Below are positions 1 through 8,162 of a DNA stretch of 64,000 nucleotides, in pieces (the stretch's first letter is position 1; the number at the start of each line of letters is the position of its first letter). A program made the translations under genes and the position numbers. Below the pieces are notes generated by a model. It ran no database searches and was not told where the DNA came from. It saw only the letters and a program-made list of their open reading frames with translations. The stretch comes from an uncultured Flavobacteriales bacterium (GTDB taxonomy: Bacteria; Bacteroidota; Bacteroidia; Flavobacteriales_E; Vicingaceae), in the NCBI GenBank assembly GCA_937901255.1, contig CALCHN010000061.1, positions 1 to 64,000 of the forward strand, read 5' to 3'.

Positions 1-68
1 TAAAATTTTAAGATTTAAAAATGAAGAAATTAAAGATATAAATAAAGTAAAAGATAAAATTATGAAAG

Positions 69-140
69 AACTCTCCCCCTGCACCTTTTCTCTTAAAAGA
101 GAGGGGGAAAAGTTATCGAAAGATAACTTGGGGGTGAGTC
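69..140. repeat. R2 palindromic repeat, copy a
   Basis: One of three copies of a repeat of about 72 bp (others at 20430-20500 and 62869-62941). An outer stem pairs AACTC..CCCCC with GGGGGTGAGT. It encloses two hairpins: a variable one around TCTCTTAAAAGAGA and a conserved one, AGTTATC..GATAACT. The conserved arms and the compensating changes in the variable stem suggest that folded structure is maintained. No protein is encoded and no flanking duplication was seen. Confidence 0.85.
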
Positions 141-160
141 AGAAAAATAAAAAAACAAAA

Positions 161-205
161 GCTCCAACGGAGTGAAATTTATATAGAGATGACAGATAGG
201 TCATC
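161..205 (+). promoter_or_regulatory. Leader hairpins upstream of namZ-like gene
   Basis: Two small hairpins precede the start at 221: CTCC-AAC-GGAG at 162-171 and GATGAC-AGATAG-GTCATC at 188-205. They sit where a 5' untranslated region would be. No TAnnTTTG promoter element was found close by, so a regulatory role is only a guess. Confidence 0.25.
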
Positions 206-220
206 GTAAAATATTAAACC

Positions 221-1459
221 ATGAAACAAACTATCTTTATACTGTTTTTTATCTTTTTTTATGCTAGTTGTAATGCTCAGCAAGATAAGAAAAACCCTGA
301 AAATATGCAGGCAGTAACTATACCCAAAGCTATTGCAGAAAAACCTGACTTACCAATTATTACCGGGGCTGCACAAACAGTAAAATACCTTTCTTTATTG
401 CAAAACAAAAAAGTGGGCATTGTAGCCAACCATACGGCTTTTATTAACCAAACACACTTGGTTGATAGTCTTTTAAGCTTAAAAGTAAATGTAGTAAAAG
501 TGTTTAGTCCTGAGCATGGTTTTAGAGGTAAAGCTGATGCCGGAGAAAAAGTAAATTCCGAAGTAGATGAAAAAACACAACTACCTATAGTTTCGCTCTA
601 CGGCAATAATAAAAAACCTACTACCGAACAATTACAAGGATTGGAGGTGATGATTTTTGATATTCAAGATGTTGGAGCAAGATTTTACACTTACATTTCT
701 ACTATGCATTATGTGATGGAAGCTTGTGCTGAAAACAATATTCCGCTTATCATTTTGGATAGACCGAACCCCAACGGACATTTTGTTGACGGCCCAATTT
801 TAGAAGAAAAGTACAAGTCTTTTATTGGGATGCACCCGGTGCCTATCGTTCACGGTATGACAGTGGGAGAGTATGCCCAAATGATTAATGGAGAAAAATG
901 GTTAGCCAACCAAGTACAATGCGATTTAACTATTGTTAAAATGAAAAATTATGACCATTTAAGTGCTTACGAATTACCTATAAAACCTTCGCCTAATTTA
1001 CCGAATATGAGTAGTGTTTATTTGTACCCTTCTTTGTGTTTGTTTGAAGGTACTCCTATAAGTGTTGGACGTGGAACTGATAAGCCTTTTCAGGTATTGG
1101 GACATCCTAAAATTGATTCTGAAAAATATAGTTTTACTCCCAAAAGCATGGAAGGAGCCAAAAAACCAAAGTTAGAAGGGGAGTTGTGTAAAGGCTATAA
1201 TTTATCGGAATATGGGAACATGTGTATGCGAGGTTTAAAACGATTAAACTTATTTTGGTTGCTAGATATTTACCAAAATTTCCCTGAAAAAGAAGGGTTT
1301 TTTACCAACTCATTTAATTTGTTGGCAGGAACCAACCAACTACAAGAACAAATTAAAGCAGGTAAAACCGAAAAAGAAATTGTTGCTTCTTGGCAAGAAG
1401 GCTTGAAACAATTTAAAATTACCCGAAAAAAGTACTTGCTGTATGGAGATTTTGAGTGA
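221..1459 (+). CDS. namZ: DUF1343 lipoprotein, NamZ-like exo-beta-N-acetylmuramidase
   Basis: The protein starts with a lipoprotein signal peptide whose lipobox ends at Cys17 (YASC). The rest is a DUF1343 domain with the family motifs FSPEHGFRG (about residues 97-105), FDIQDVGARFYTY, DRPNPNG and GTPISVGRGTDKPF. Characterised members (NamZ, glycoside hydrolase family GH171) remove N-acetylmuramic acid from the non-reducing end of peptidoglycan fragments, so a role in cell-wall recycling is likely. The lipobox suggests anchoring in the envelope. The length of 412 residues is normal. The gene stands alone and converges on the SpoIIE gene, with 7 bp between the stop codons. Substrate specificity is inferred from the family. 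Confidence 0.85.
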   Translation: MKQTIFILFFIFFYASCNAQQDKKNPENMQAVTIPKAIAEKPDLPIITGAAQTVKYLSLLQNKKVGIVANHTAFINQTHLVDSLLSLKVNVVKVFSPEHGFRGKADAGEKVNSEVDEKTQLPIVSLYGNNKKPTTEQLQGLEVMIFDIQDVGARFYTYISTMHYVMEACAENNIPLIILDRPNPNGHFVDGPILEEKYKSFIGMHPVPIVHGMTVGEYAQMINGEKWLANQVQCDLTIVKMKNYDHLSAYELPIKPSPNLPNMSSVYLYPSLCLFEGTPISVGRGTDKPFQVLGHPKIDSEKYSFTPKSMEGAKKPKLEGELCKGYNLSEYGNMCMRGLKRLNLFWLLDIYQNFPEKEGFFTNSFNLLAGTNQLQEQIKAGKTEKEIVASWQEGLKQFKITRKKYLLYGDFE

Positions 1460-1466
1460 TGAAGAT

Positions 1467-3677
1467 TTAAACTCTAACACCTATAATGCAAACATCATCG
1501 ACTTGTTCTTCGTTTCCTTTCCATTTGTCAAATTCATTAGCGAGTTTTTCTTCTTGTTCTTTAAGTGGAAGGGGTGCAATTTCTAGTAATAAATTTTTCA
1601 AGTTTTTTATCATGTATTTTTTTCCTTTATTTCCACCAAATTGGTCAGGAAAGCCATCCGTAAGGCTATAAATTACATCGCCTTTTTGTAAATCAACACT
1701 ATGAAGTGTAAATATTTCATCTGCATTATCATGTTTTCCTACAGGCATTTTGTCACCTTTAAACTCTAAAATTTCACCATTTCTAATGATAAAAACTGAA
1801 TTGTTTGCTGATGCAAAAGTTAAGTGAGTTTTTTCCTGATTTAAAACTAATAAGCTACAATCCATACCATCTTTTCCACCTTCTGCACTACCATCTTTTT
1901 TAAGGCGGTTGATGATTATTTTTCGAGTTTCGTGTAAAATTTTATGCGGTTCGGTTTGAGTTTCTATTGATTTTTCTAAGGAAGAAATATTTAAGATACT
2001 CATAATTGCACCTGGAACACCATGTCCTGTACTATCTGCACATGCAAAAGCAAAGTTGCCATTATTAAGTTTTGCAGCCCAATAAAAATCACCACTTACT
2101 ACATCTTTAGGGCGAAACAACACAAAATACTCTTTTAGATTTTCGTCCAATATTTCTTTGGTTGCTAAAAAACTACGTTGAATACGTTCTGCATAGTTAA
2201 TGCTATCGGTTATTTCTTTATGTTTTTCTTCTATTATTTCTTTTTGTGCATGCGTTTCTCGCTCTTTTTCTTCAATGATTACTTTTTGTTTGCGTGTTAC
2301 TCTAAAACGGTTGTACATTACCCCAGCAAAAACAATTACTAAAAACATTCCTCCAAATAAGGCATATTGTTGGTTACGTTTTGCTTTTATTTCTGTTTGT
2401 TGTTGGGCTATTTTAGCATCTTTTATTTCTTTTTCTTTGGCATTAGCTATACTGTCTATGGCGGCTTTTTTTTCGTAGTTGTATTTAAATTCTTGACGAA
2501 TAACCTCTTTTTGATTTTCTTCGCTTTCTATACTGTCATTTAAGGTAATATATTTTTTGTAATGTATTAACGCCAGTTTATGTTTCGCTGTCGCTTCATA
2601 TAGTTCGAAAAGATTTTTTTCAAATTCTCTTTCTAAATGCAATGCTCCAATTTCAGTTGAAAGTGCTAAAGCCCTATTTAAAAATTCTTCTGCTTTGTTA
2701 TATTTAGCCGTTTTGGTGTAAAGTGAACCAATATTGCCAAGCCATACAGCTACTCCGTTTTTATCTTCAATTTCTTCATCTATTTTAAGTGCCTTTAAGA
2801 AATATTCTAGTGCTTTGTCTAAATAAAATGTTTTCTTAGTGGGGTTTGAGGAAATTTTATATAAATCAACATTAACAATCCCAATATTACCCAAGTTGGT
2901 CGCTATTCCACTTTTCCTTTTTAATTCTTCGTTTATTTCTAATGCTTTAAAATAATACTCCAATGCTTTATTTAAAAGTTCCACTTTTTGATTTTGGTCG
3001 GAATGAGTTTCAGATTGATTAGAATAGACATTTCCAATATTACCTAAATTGATTGCCATACCATTCTTGTTTTCTAATTCCTCATTTATTTTCAGTGCTT
3101 TTAAAAAATAATTCAGTGCTTTAGAGTATTCAGATTGAAGTCTATATACAACTCCAATATTACCGAGGTTGGCAGCTATTCCACTTTTTCTTTCTAATTC
3201 TTCATTTATTTTCAGTGATTTAAAATAATATTCTAATGCTTTTGGATAGTCAGATTGATATCTATAGACAATTCCTATGTTACCAAGAATAGCCGACTCT
3301 AGTTTCCTAGCTTTTTTGTGATCCCTGTTGCTTTCGACTATTGTTAGAGCTTCGTTGTATAATATAAGAGCTTTTTCATAATCGCTTTTTTGCACCATGC
3401 ACCAAGCTATATTTCGAGTAACTTCTCCATAATTTATAGAATTATTGAGTTTTTTTGATAAATTCTTTGCTTTATTAAAATAATAAATGGCAGTGTCAGG
3501 GTTACTGTTTTGGTAAGTACTACCTAATTCATAATATGTATTGTATAGAATTGAATCAGCTATTAAACTATTTTTAGATTCCCAATTTTTTATTTCATTT
3601 AAAAGAGAATCGGTGTTATTAGCATAAAATAAACAGGTAAAAAAGAGATAGAAAATTAAAAAAGTTACTTTCTTCAT
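1467..3677 (-). CDS. TPR sensor protein with SpoIIE-type PP2C phosphatase domain
   Basis: A signal peptide (about residues 1-20) is followed by about seven TPR repeats (about 45-370; repeating patterns such as ALEYYFKALEINEEL and NLGNIG). Then come a Lys/Glu/Gln-rich helix, one membrane segment (YALFGGMFLVIVFAGVMYNR, about residue 440), a coiled coil, and a C-terminal SpoIIE-type PP2C phosphatase. Phosphatase motifs include VVSGDFYWAAKL, CADSTGHGVPGAIMS and YSLTDGFPDQFGG with metal-binding Asp residues. The layout implies a periplasmic sensor controlling a cytoplasmic Ser/Thr phosphatase. Such phosphatases act on STAS- or SiaC-type regulators, and a SiaC-like gene lies 3 kb away at 6608. The linker and catalytic domain resemble those of the 47245 gene. 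The input signal is unknown. Confidence 0.85.
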   Translation of the reverse strand: MKKVTFLIFYLFFTCLFYANNTDSLLNEIKNWESKNSLIADSILYNTYYELGSTYQNSNPDTAIYYFNKAKNLSKKLNNSINYGEVTRNIAWCMVQKSDYEKALILYNEALTIVESNRDHKKARKLESAILGNIGIVYRYQSDYPKALEYYFKSLKINEELERKSGIAANLGNIGVVYRLQSEYSKALNYFLKALKINEELENKNGMAINLGNIGNVYSNQSETHSDQNQKVELLNKALEYYFKALEINEELKRKSGIATNLGNIGIVNVDLYKISSNPTKKTFYLDKALEYFLKALKIDEEIEDKNGVAVWLGNIGSLYTKTAKYNKAEEFLNRALALSTEIGALHLEREFEKNLFELYEATAKHKLALIHYKKYITLNDSIESEENQKEVIRQEFKYNYEKKAAIDSIANAKEKEIKDAKIAQQQTEIKAKRNQQYALFGGMFLVIVFAGVMYNRFRVTRKQKVIIEEKERETHAQKEIIEEKHKEITDSINYAERIQRSFLATKEILDENLKEYFVLFRPKDVVSGDFYWAAKLNNGNFAFACADSTGHGVPGAIMSILNISSLEKSIETQTEPHKILHETRKIIINRLKKDGSAEGGKDGMDCSLLVLNQEKTHLTFASANNSVFIIRNGEILEFKGDKMPVGKHDNADEIFTLHSVDLQKGDVIYSLTDGFPDQFGGNKGKKYMIKNLKNLLLEIAPLPLKEQEEKLANEFDKWKGNEEQVDDVCIIGVRV

Positions 3678-3734
3678 TTATTTTTTCTTTCAAATAGTCA
3701 ATTCAATAACTACGTAAAGTTATAAAACCTAAGT

Positions 3735-4469
3735 TTATTTTATCTTAGTTAATTTAAGGTAAGATACTTTTGAGACTTTTTCATTATTTTCATCATCAAC
3801 ATACTTTATAGAAGCTTTATGAAATTTATCATCTAAACCTATAACTTCGCCAACAAATTGCTTACTATATAAAACCCAAGAAACTTTTTCACCAATTTTA
3901 AATTTATACTTAGAGATTTCTTTTAAATAATCATTATATTTTACTTCATAATCTTCTTTTGTTAAAGGAGTTAAGTCTCCATAGTTTACAGTTTTAATTT
4001 TTTCATCTCCAAAAATGTCTATAAATTTAATTGATGCTTTGTTCTTTAATGTTTCTAGCTCAATAATTTCGCCTATTTGTTGCGTTTTAGATGTCCCATA
4101 TCCATCAATAAAAGAAACTTTTTCTCCAATTTGAAAACCACCTCTAGAAACTTCTAATCCTTTAAATTTTATTAAATCTACTTTAGTAAAATCATTTCTT
4201 CTGAATATCATTCCATTGAAATAGGGATACTTTTTCTTTGCCTTATGGATAGCTTTTTCAAATGACTCTGTTAAAGTTCCCGACCAGTTTACTTTTACTT
4301 TTATAGTAGCAATGTAGTCATATTCATGATGTGGTTCGCACCGCATAAAAATATACACTCCATGTATTTTTTCTCCAACTTTTGCTAGTGAATAATCAGC
4401 CTCTTGAGAGAAACTGTTTGCTCCTATAAATAATGCAACTACTAAAAAATAATATTTATAAAATTTCAT
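3735..4469 (-). CDS. Secreted protein with two Tudor/SH3-like repeats, function unknown
   Basis: A cleavable signal peptide (residues 1-21, ending SFS-QEA) marks this 244-residue protein as exported. The C-terminal half holds two related units of about 60 residues. Both start with [FK].IGEKVS, continue GE(I/V)I.L, and end KASIKF/YVD...K(V/T)..L.L, at about 112-172 and 188-244. The spacing resembles small beta-barrel folds of the Tudor/SH3 type. The N-terminal part is not recognised. The gene lies between the SpoIIE gene and the SIR2/DUF4263 pair on the same strand, but gaps of 57 and 131 bp give no clear link to either. Confidence 0.6.
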   Translation of the reverse strand: MKFYKYYFLVVALFIGANSFSQEADYSLAKVGEKIHGVYIFMRCEPHHEYDYIATIKVKVNWSGTLTESFEKAIHKAKKKYPYFNGMIFRRNDFTKVDLIKFKGLEVSRGGFQIGEKVSFIDGYGTSKTQQIGEIIELETLKNKASIKFIDIFGDEKIKTVNYGDLTPLTKEDYEVKYNDYLKEISKYKFKIGEKVSWVLYSKQFVGEVIGLDDKFHKASIKYVDDENNEKVSKVSYLKLTKIK

Positions 4470-4600
4470 GAATGAAATAGATTTTTAATGAATTTCAAAT
4501 ATAGAAATAAATTATCATATCTCATAAACAAGTTATCTTAATTGTCACTTTTACAGTGCTTTTTAGTAAGTTGTGACTTGGTAAGCTTATAGAGTTTTTA

Positions 4601-5257
4601 TTAAAAGTAATCACGCATGGCTTTCATATAGTCATAGTTTTTCCAATATTTTTCTAGTTCTATGGATTTTAAAGTGTTAGGTTTTTCTTCGAAGGTCCAA
4701 AATTCCTCAGGTTTTTCCTTGTATTCTAAAAGTGCTCTAATGAACACATTAGTTGTTCTTATTTCGATGTTACTAGTTGTATTATTGTGGTTTCTCCATT
4801 TCATAGCAGAATCTTTTTCCCATTCTGTTTTATCTCCCGCTACTAATAAAAATCTAAATTTAGCTACTGCACCAAATATTCGTCTTTTTTCAGATGGATT
4901 TTCATCAAAGTATCTTTGCCATGATTTAACTTGTTCTATTGATCCATTTAACTCTGCTGTAGGTTTTCCATTTGCATTAAACAATCTCATTTTAGGTTTT
5001 TCCAGTTCCATCAATACCCATTCTGGTCCACTGGAATTATTATTTAACCATGCAAAATCACAGAATAATTTGCCTCCAAAAGAAACTTCATGGAAAATAG
5101 GTTGAAGATTTCCCTTTCTTGAAAACAAATAATAAAAAAGAAAGGAATTCTCTTTTAAAATTTTAAGTAATTCTCTTTCAGAATTATTATTAAATGCATT
5201 TCTTAGTTCTTGTTCAACTTCATCAATTTTCCATATAGTATTTCTAGGTTTATTCAT
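4601..5257 (-). CDS. DUF4263 (Shedu SduA-like) PD-(D/E)xK nuclease
   Basis: This 218-residue protein carries a DUF4263 pattern. After a helical N-terminus come FCDFAWL (Asp67), VLMELEKP (Glu84, Glu86, Lys87) and AELNGSIEQVKSWQRYF (Gln109). This D...ExEK...Q order fits the PD-(D/E)xK nuclease core of Shedu (SduA) anti-phage proteins. The protein is short, with little beyond the nuclease core, whereas many Shedu proteins have long N-terminal sensor domains. It is the second gene of a pair: its start is 31 bp after the SIR2-like stop on the same strand. Nuclease activity and a defence role are inferred. A stand-alone restriction-like nuclease of unknown target is an alternative. Confidence 0.65.
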   Translation of the reverse strand: MNKPRNTIWKIDEVEQELRNAFNNNSERELLKILKENSFLFYYLFSRKGNLQPIFHEVSFGGKLFCDFAWLNNNSSGPEWVLMELEKPKMRLFNANGKPTAELNGSIEQVKSWQRYFDENPSEKRRIFGAVAKFRFLLVAGDKTEWEKDSAMKWRNHNNTTSNIEIRTTNVFIRALLEYKEKPEEFWTFEEKPNTLKSIELEKYWKNYDYMKAMRDYF

Positions 5258-5288
5258 TTCGTTTTATTTGCTATTATGTAAAGGTCTT

Positions 5289-6272
5289 TTATTTTAATCG
5301 TTTTGGAGTTATTTCATAAATTTGCTTAAAGTCATTTGCTTCAATAATTTCAACATTTAGTTTTTCAAAAAAAAGAGCTTTTCCTATAAGTTTTTTGTCA
5401 TGAGATTTATTAAGAATATACCATGCCTTTTTTCTTAATTCAGGATGTTTTCGATATAATTTTTCTCTCTCAACAAGTAGCCATCTTAAGGATGTTTCAT
5501 TTACTCCTAAATCAATTCCAATAAAAAGTAAATGGGAATGCATAAAAATATCTAACCATGAATTATTACCTACCCATTTATCTAATTTATCTCTTTTATG
5601 AAATGGATTACCATTCGTTCTGTGTAGCCAAGTCTTAGCTTTTGTTACTACTCCCATATAGTCAGCAAGACCAAGTCTAATACTGCTATAATATTCTGTT
5701 AATCCATGTATATGCCAAATTGCAAATTCATCCTTGGCATTTTTTATTTTTCGGTCAGAATAGTAGTTATGCCAAGGATAAAATGGAGTAAATCCTTTTC
5801 TACCTTTTATCGTTCTAAGAGGGCGGAAGAATTTTTTATTATACTGATTTGATTTTATAAAGTCTGTTATTTCTGAATTACTTGATTCTAATAAAAAGTC
5901 ATAATTCGTTGTTAAAATGGGTCTATTTAAATTTTTTATCTTTTCTATCCAAAGAGAGTGGATTGGTTGTGACTTCCATTTTCCGAATCCATTTTTAAAT
6001 CCTTTTTTAATATCTTTATAGTCGAAAGTCGGATTCTTTATATTGCTGTTTAACTGAACTATGTCAAAAAATTCAGTGTATGAAACACTACTTTCATCAA
6101 GGATTGCAGAATAGTCATTTTTATCACCAATATGTTCTTCTGCAAGCTCAGTAAGAAGAGCTTTCCATGAACTTGTTGTTTTACAATAATTATTGATTCC
6201 GTTTCCAAGTACAAATGCAGTTTCATTCAAGTATTTAGGAAATGTATTTTTGAAAAAATCGTAATGCTTCAT
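5289..6272 (-). CDS. SIR2-like domain protein, probable NADase-type defence effector
   Basis: The 327-residue protein shows the SIR2 pattern used by prokaryotic NADases: LGNGIN at 22-27 replaces the usual GAGxS nucleotide loop and is followed by a conserved W..LL, then LTTNYD (120-125, with Asn123), WHIHG (186-190, with a catalytic-type His) and LLFIGIDLGVNETSLRWLL (about 245-263). These motifs are shared by SIR2 effectors of anti-phage systems that deplete NAD+. No signal peptide or membrane segment is seen. It is the first gene of a two-gene unit with the DUF4263 nuclease and has an AT-rich upstream region. The SIR2 assignment is well supported. NAD+ cleavage and the link to defence are inferred. 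Confidence 0.7.
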   Translation of the reverse strand: MKHYDFFKNTFPKYLNETAFVLGNGINNYCKTTSSWKALLTELAEEHIGDKNDYSAILDESSVSYTEFFDIVQLNSNIKNPTFDYKDIKKGFKNGFGKWKSQPIHSLWIEKIKNLNRPILTTNYDFLLESSNSEITDFIKSNQYNKKFFRPLRTIKGRKGFTPFYPWHNYYSDRKIKNAKDEFAIWHIHGLTEYYSSIRLGLADYMGVVTKAKTWLHRTNGNPFHKRDKLDKWVGNNSWLDIFMHSHLLFIGIDLGVNETSLRWLLVEREKLYRKHPELRKKAWYILNKSHDKKLIGKALFFEKLNVEIIEANDFKQIYEITPKRLK

Positions 6273-6607
6273 TTTTTTATTTTAGTATCACAAGTACAAG
6301 TGTTTTTTACAAAAATAAGTAGTTTTTATTAAAAATCTGATTAGTTATTAGTTAGTAGATGAAGATTAACCTAATAGATGATTTTTTTAGTTGTTGTTAA
6401 TTGTGCTTTATTAGCTATAATTAACCTATCTTCTCATAAAGATTTAATCTCAAACTTAGGATAATAAAGTATTTTTGTATTTCAGGAATATACTTTTTCA
6501 ACTTTCTTAGTTCCAACTTTGTATCTCTTCACAATTTCATAACACACTGTTAATTCTTGCATTACATTAAAAAAGATAGTGGGTTAGTAATTTTGAAATA
6601 AAAAACA
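6273..6607. other. 335-bp AT-rich intergenic region between divergent genes
   Basis: The region separates the SIR2-like gene from the SiaC-like gene, which are transcribed away from each other. It holds a candidate -7 element for each side (6310-6317 minus; 6588-6595 plus, TAATTTTG). I saw no open frame, RNA gene or copy of the window's repeat families. Confidence 0.5.
6310..6317 (-). promoter_or_regulatory. Possible -7 element for the SIR2/DUF4263 pair
   Basis: On the minus strand, TATTTTTG matches the Bacteroidota -7 consensus TAnnTTTG and lies 37 bp upstream of the SIR2-like start. No TTG is found at the expected -33 distance, so the call rests on the -7 element alone. Confidence 0.3.
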
Positions 6608-6997
6608 ATGGACAAATTTGAAATTAAAGAAGATACCAATACTCCCTTAGTTTTAATCAATTTCAAAACGGGAAACATCAAGTTAATAGGTTCTTCTACC
6701 CATTCAAAACCGGAAGAATTTTATCCAACTATTTTAAAAATGCTTAAAAAATATTTTGAAAATCCCGCACAAAGCACCAAAGTGTTAATCGATTTAGATT
6801 ATTATAATGATGCTTCATTCAACTATATTTTTCAGTTGGTAGAATTAATTGTTGGGTTAGAAAAATTCAATAGAACACAGCTTAATTTAGAGTGGTATTG
6901 CCATCCCGAAGATAGAGGAATTTTGGATGATATCACTATGATTAGTTATCAACTTCAATATCCTATAAAAGTGTTGACTTATGAGTTGGTGGGGTAA
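6608..6997 (+). CDS. siaC: SiaC-family regulatory phosphoprotein (DUF1987)
   Basis: The whole 129-residue protein fits DUF1987, with the start EDTNTPLVLINFKTG, the segment GSSTHSKPEEFY (the family's conserved phosphorylatable Ser/Thr region, about residues 29-40) and a C-terminal half ending PIKVLTYELVG. In Pseudomonas, SiaC is phosphorylated by the kinase SiaB, dephosphorylated by the SpoIIE-type phosphatase SiaA, and controls the diguanylate cyclase SiaD. Here no SiaB-like kinase or cyclase is adjacent. The nearest candidates for a phosphatase partner are the SpoIIE genes at 1467-3677 and 47245-50745. The family call is firm; the partners are inferred. Confidence 0.8.
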   Translation: MDKFEIKEDTNTPLVLINFKTGNIKLIGSSTHSKPEEFYPTILKMLKKYFENPAQSTKVLIDLDYYNDASFNYIFQLVELIVGLEKFNRTQLNLEWYCHPEDRGILDDITMISYQLQYPIKVLTYELVG

Positions 6998-7086
6998 AAT
7001 ACTACCCCAACCTTCCTAAAAAAAGGGAGAATTGTAGAACTAATAGCCTTATAAACTCATAAACTTTTAACCTAATAACCTAGCTA

Positions 7087-8136
7087 TCAAAATTTCCAAT
7101 CGTAAGTATTGATTTCCAACAAGCAGTTAGAAAGCAAATCGATACTTCCTTGAATATCGTCTTTGTTTGCCATTTCAATTACTTGATGTATATGCCTAGT
7201 TGGAATAGAAATAGCTCCTGAAATTGCACCACCGGCACTCATTCGTTGTATTCCGGCAGTATCTGTTCCTCCAGCAGTTAAAATTTCTTTCTGATAGGTA
7301 ATCTTATGTTTTTTAGCAACGCCTTCCATAAACCTCACCATTCTGTAATCGCAAATAGTAGAACTATCCATTACTTTTATGGCTGTTCCTTCACCTAATT
7401 TGGTAATCATTTCTTCAGCTTTAGCCCCCGGCACATCGTAAGCAATAGTGGTATCTAATCCAAAACCAAAATCAGGTTGAATTTTTAATGATGCTACACT
7501 TGCTCCTCTTATTCCAACTTCTTCCTGAACGGTAAAAACACCATACACATCGTAAGGTACTTCTTTGTTTTTTAAGTCTTTTAATGATTCAATAAGAATG
7601 AATACGGCTAAACGATTATCTAACGATTTACAATTAACACAGTTTCCCATTTCTATTAAATTTCTATCTCTGGTAATGGGGTCGCCAATGCTTACTATTT
7701 TTTCTACTTCTTCTTTATTCATTCCTAAGTCAATAAAAAAGTCGGTAGTTTTCAAATTTTTCCCTCTCTCTTCTTGTGTCATTACATGGATAGGTTTAGA
7801 ACCCATTACACCAATAACGTCTTTTTTCCCATGAATAATTACCCTTTGTGCCGTTAATGTTTTTGGATCGAATCCTCCTAAGGTATGAAAACGAACAAAT
7901 CCGTTATCATCAATATGGGTAACAATAAACCCAATTTCGTCCATGTGAGCACCAATCATCACTTTTTGTGATTCTTTTCCTTTTTTAATGGCGTAAACGT
8001 TGCCCATATTATCCACTTCCACTTTATCTACAAGTGGCTTAACTTCTCTGATTACAATTTCTCTAATACGTTGTTCGTGTCCGGGAGCTCCCGCTGCTTC
8101 TGCAATTTCTCTAAGTAAATCTATATTTAGTGACAT
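7087..8136 (-). CDS. M42 family glutamyl aminopeptidase-like metallopeptidase
   Basis: This is a 349-residue M42 peptidase, a dinuclear metal aminopeptidase that usually forms large cytoplasmic particles and trims peptides. Metal and catalytic motifs are present: GAHMDEIGF (His/Asp), KSLDNRLAVF (bridging Asp), VQEEVGIRGA (catalytic Glu pair), FGLDTTIAYD and PTRHIHQVIE (last His). It is often annotated as endoglucanase/cellulase M, but the motifs indicate a peptidase. It is the last gene of an apparent operon with the IPExxxVDY-family gene and pyruvate kinase, 26 bp after the pyk stop. Confidence 0.9.
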   Translation of the reverse strand: MSLNIDLLREIAEAAGAPGHEQRIREIVIREVKPLVDKVEVDNMGNVYAIKKGKESQKVMIGAHMDEIGFIVTHIDDNGFVRFHTLGGFDPKTLTAQRVIIHGKKDVIGVMGSKPIHVMTQEERGKNLKTTDFFIDLGMNKEEVEKIVSIGDPITRDRNLIEMGNCVNCKSLDNRLAVFILIESLKDLKNKEVPYDVYGVFTVQEEVGIRGASVASLKIQPDFGFGLDTTIAYDVPGAKAEEMITKLGEGTAIKVMDSSTICDYRMVRFMEGVAKKHKITYQKEILTAGGTDTAGIQRMSAGGAISGAISIPTRHIHQVIEMANKDDIQGSIDLLSNCLLEINTYDWKF

Positions 8137-8162
8137 AGTAATATTTTTAATGTTTTTATTTT

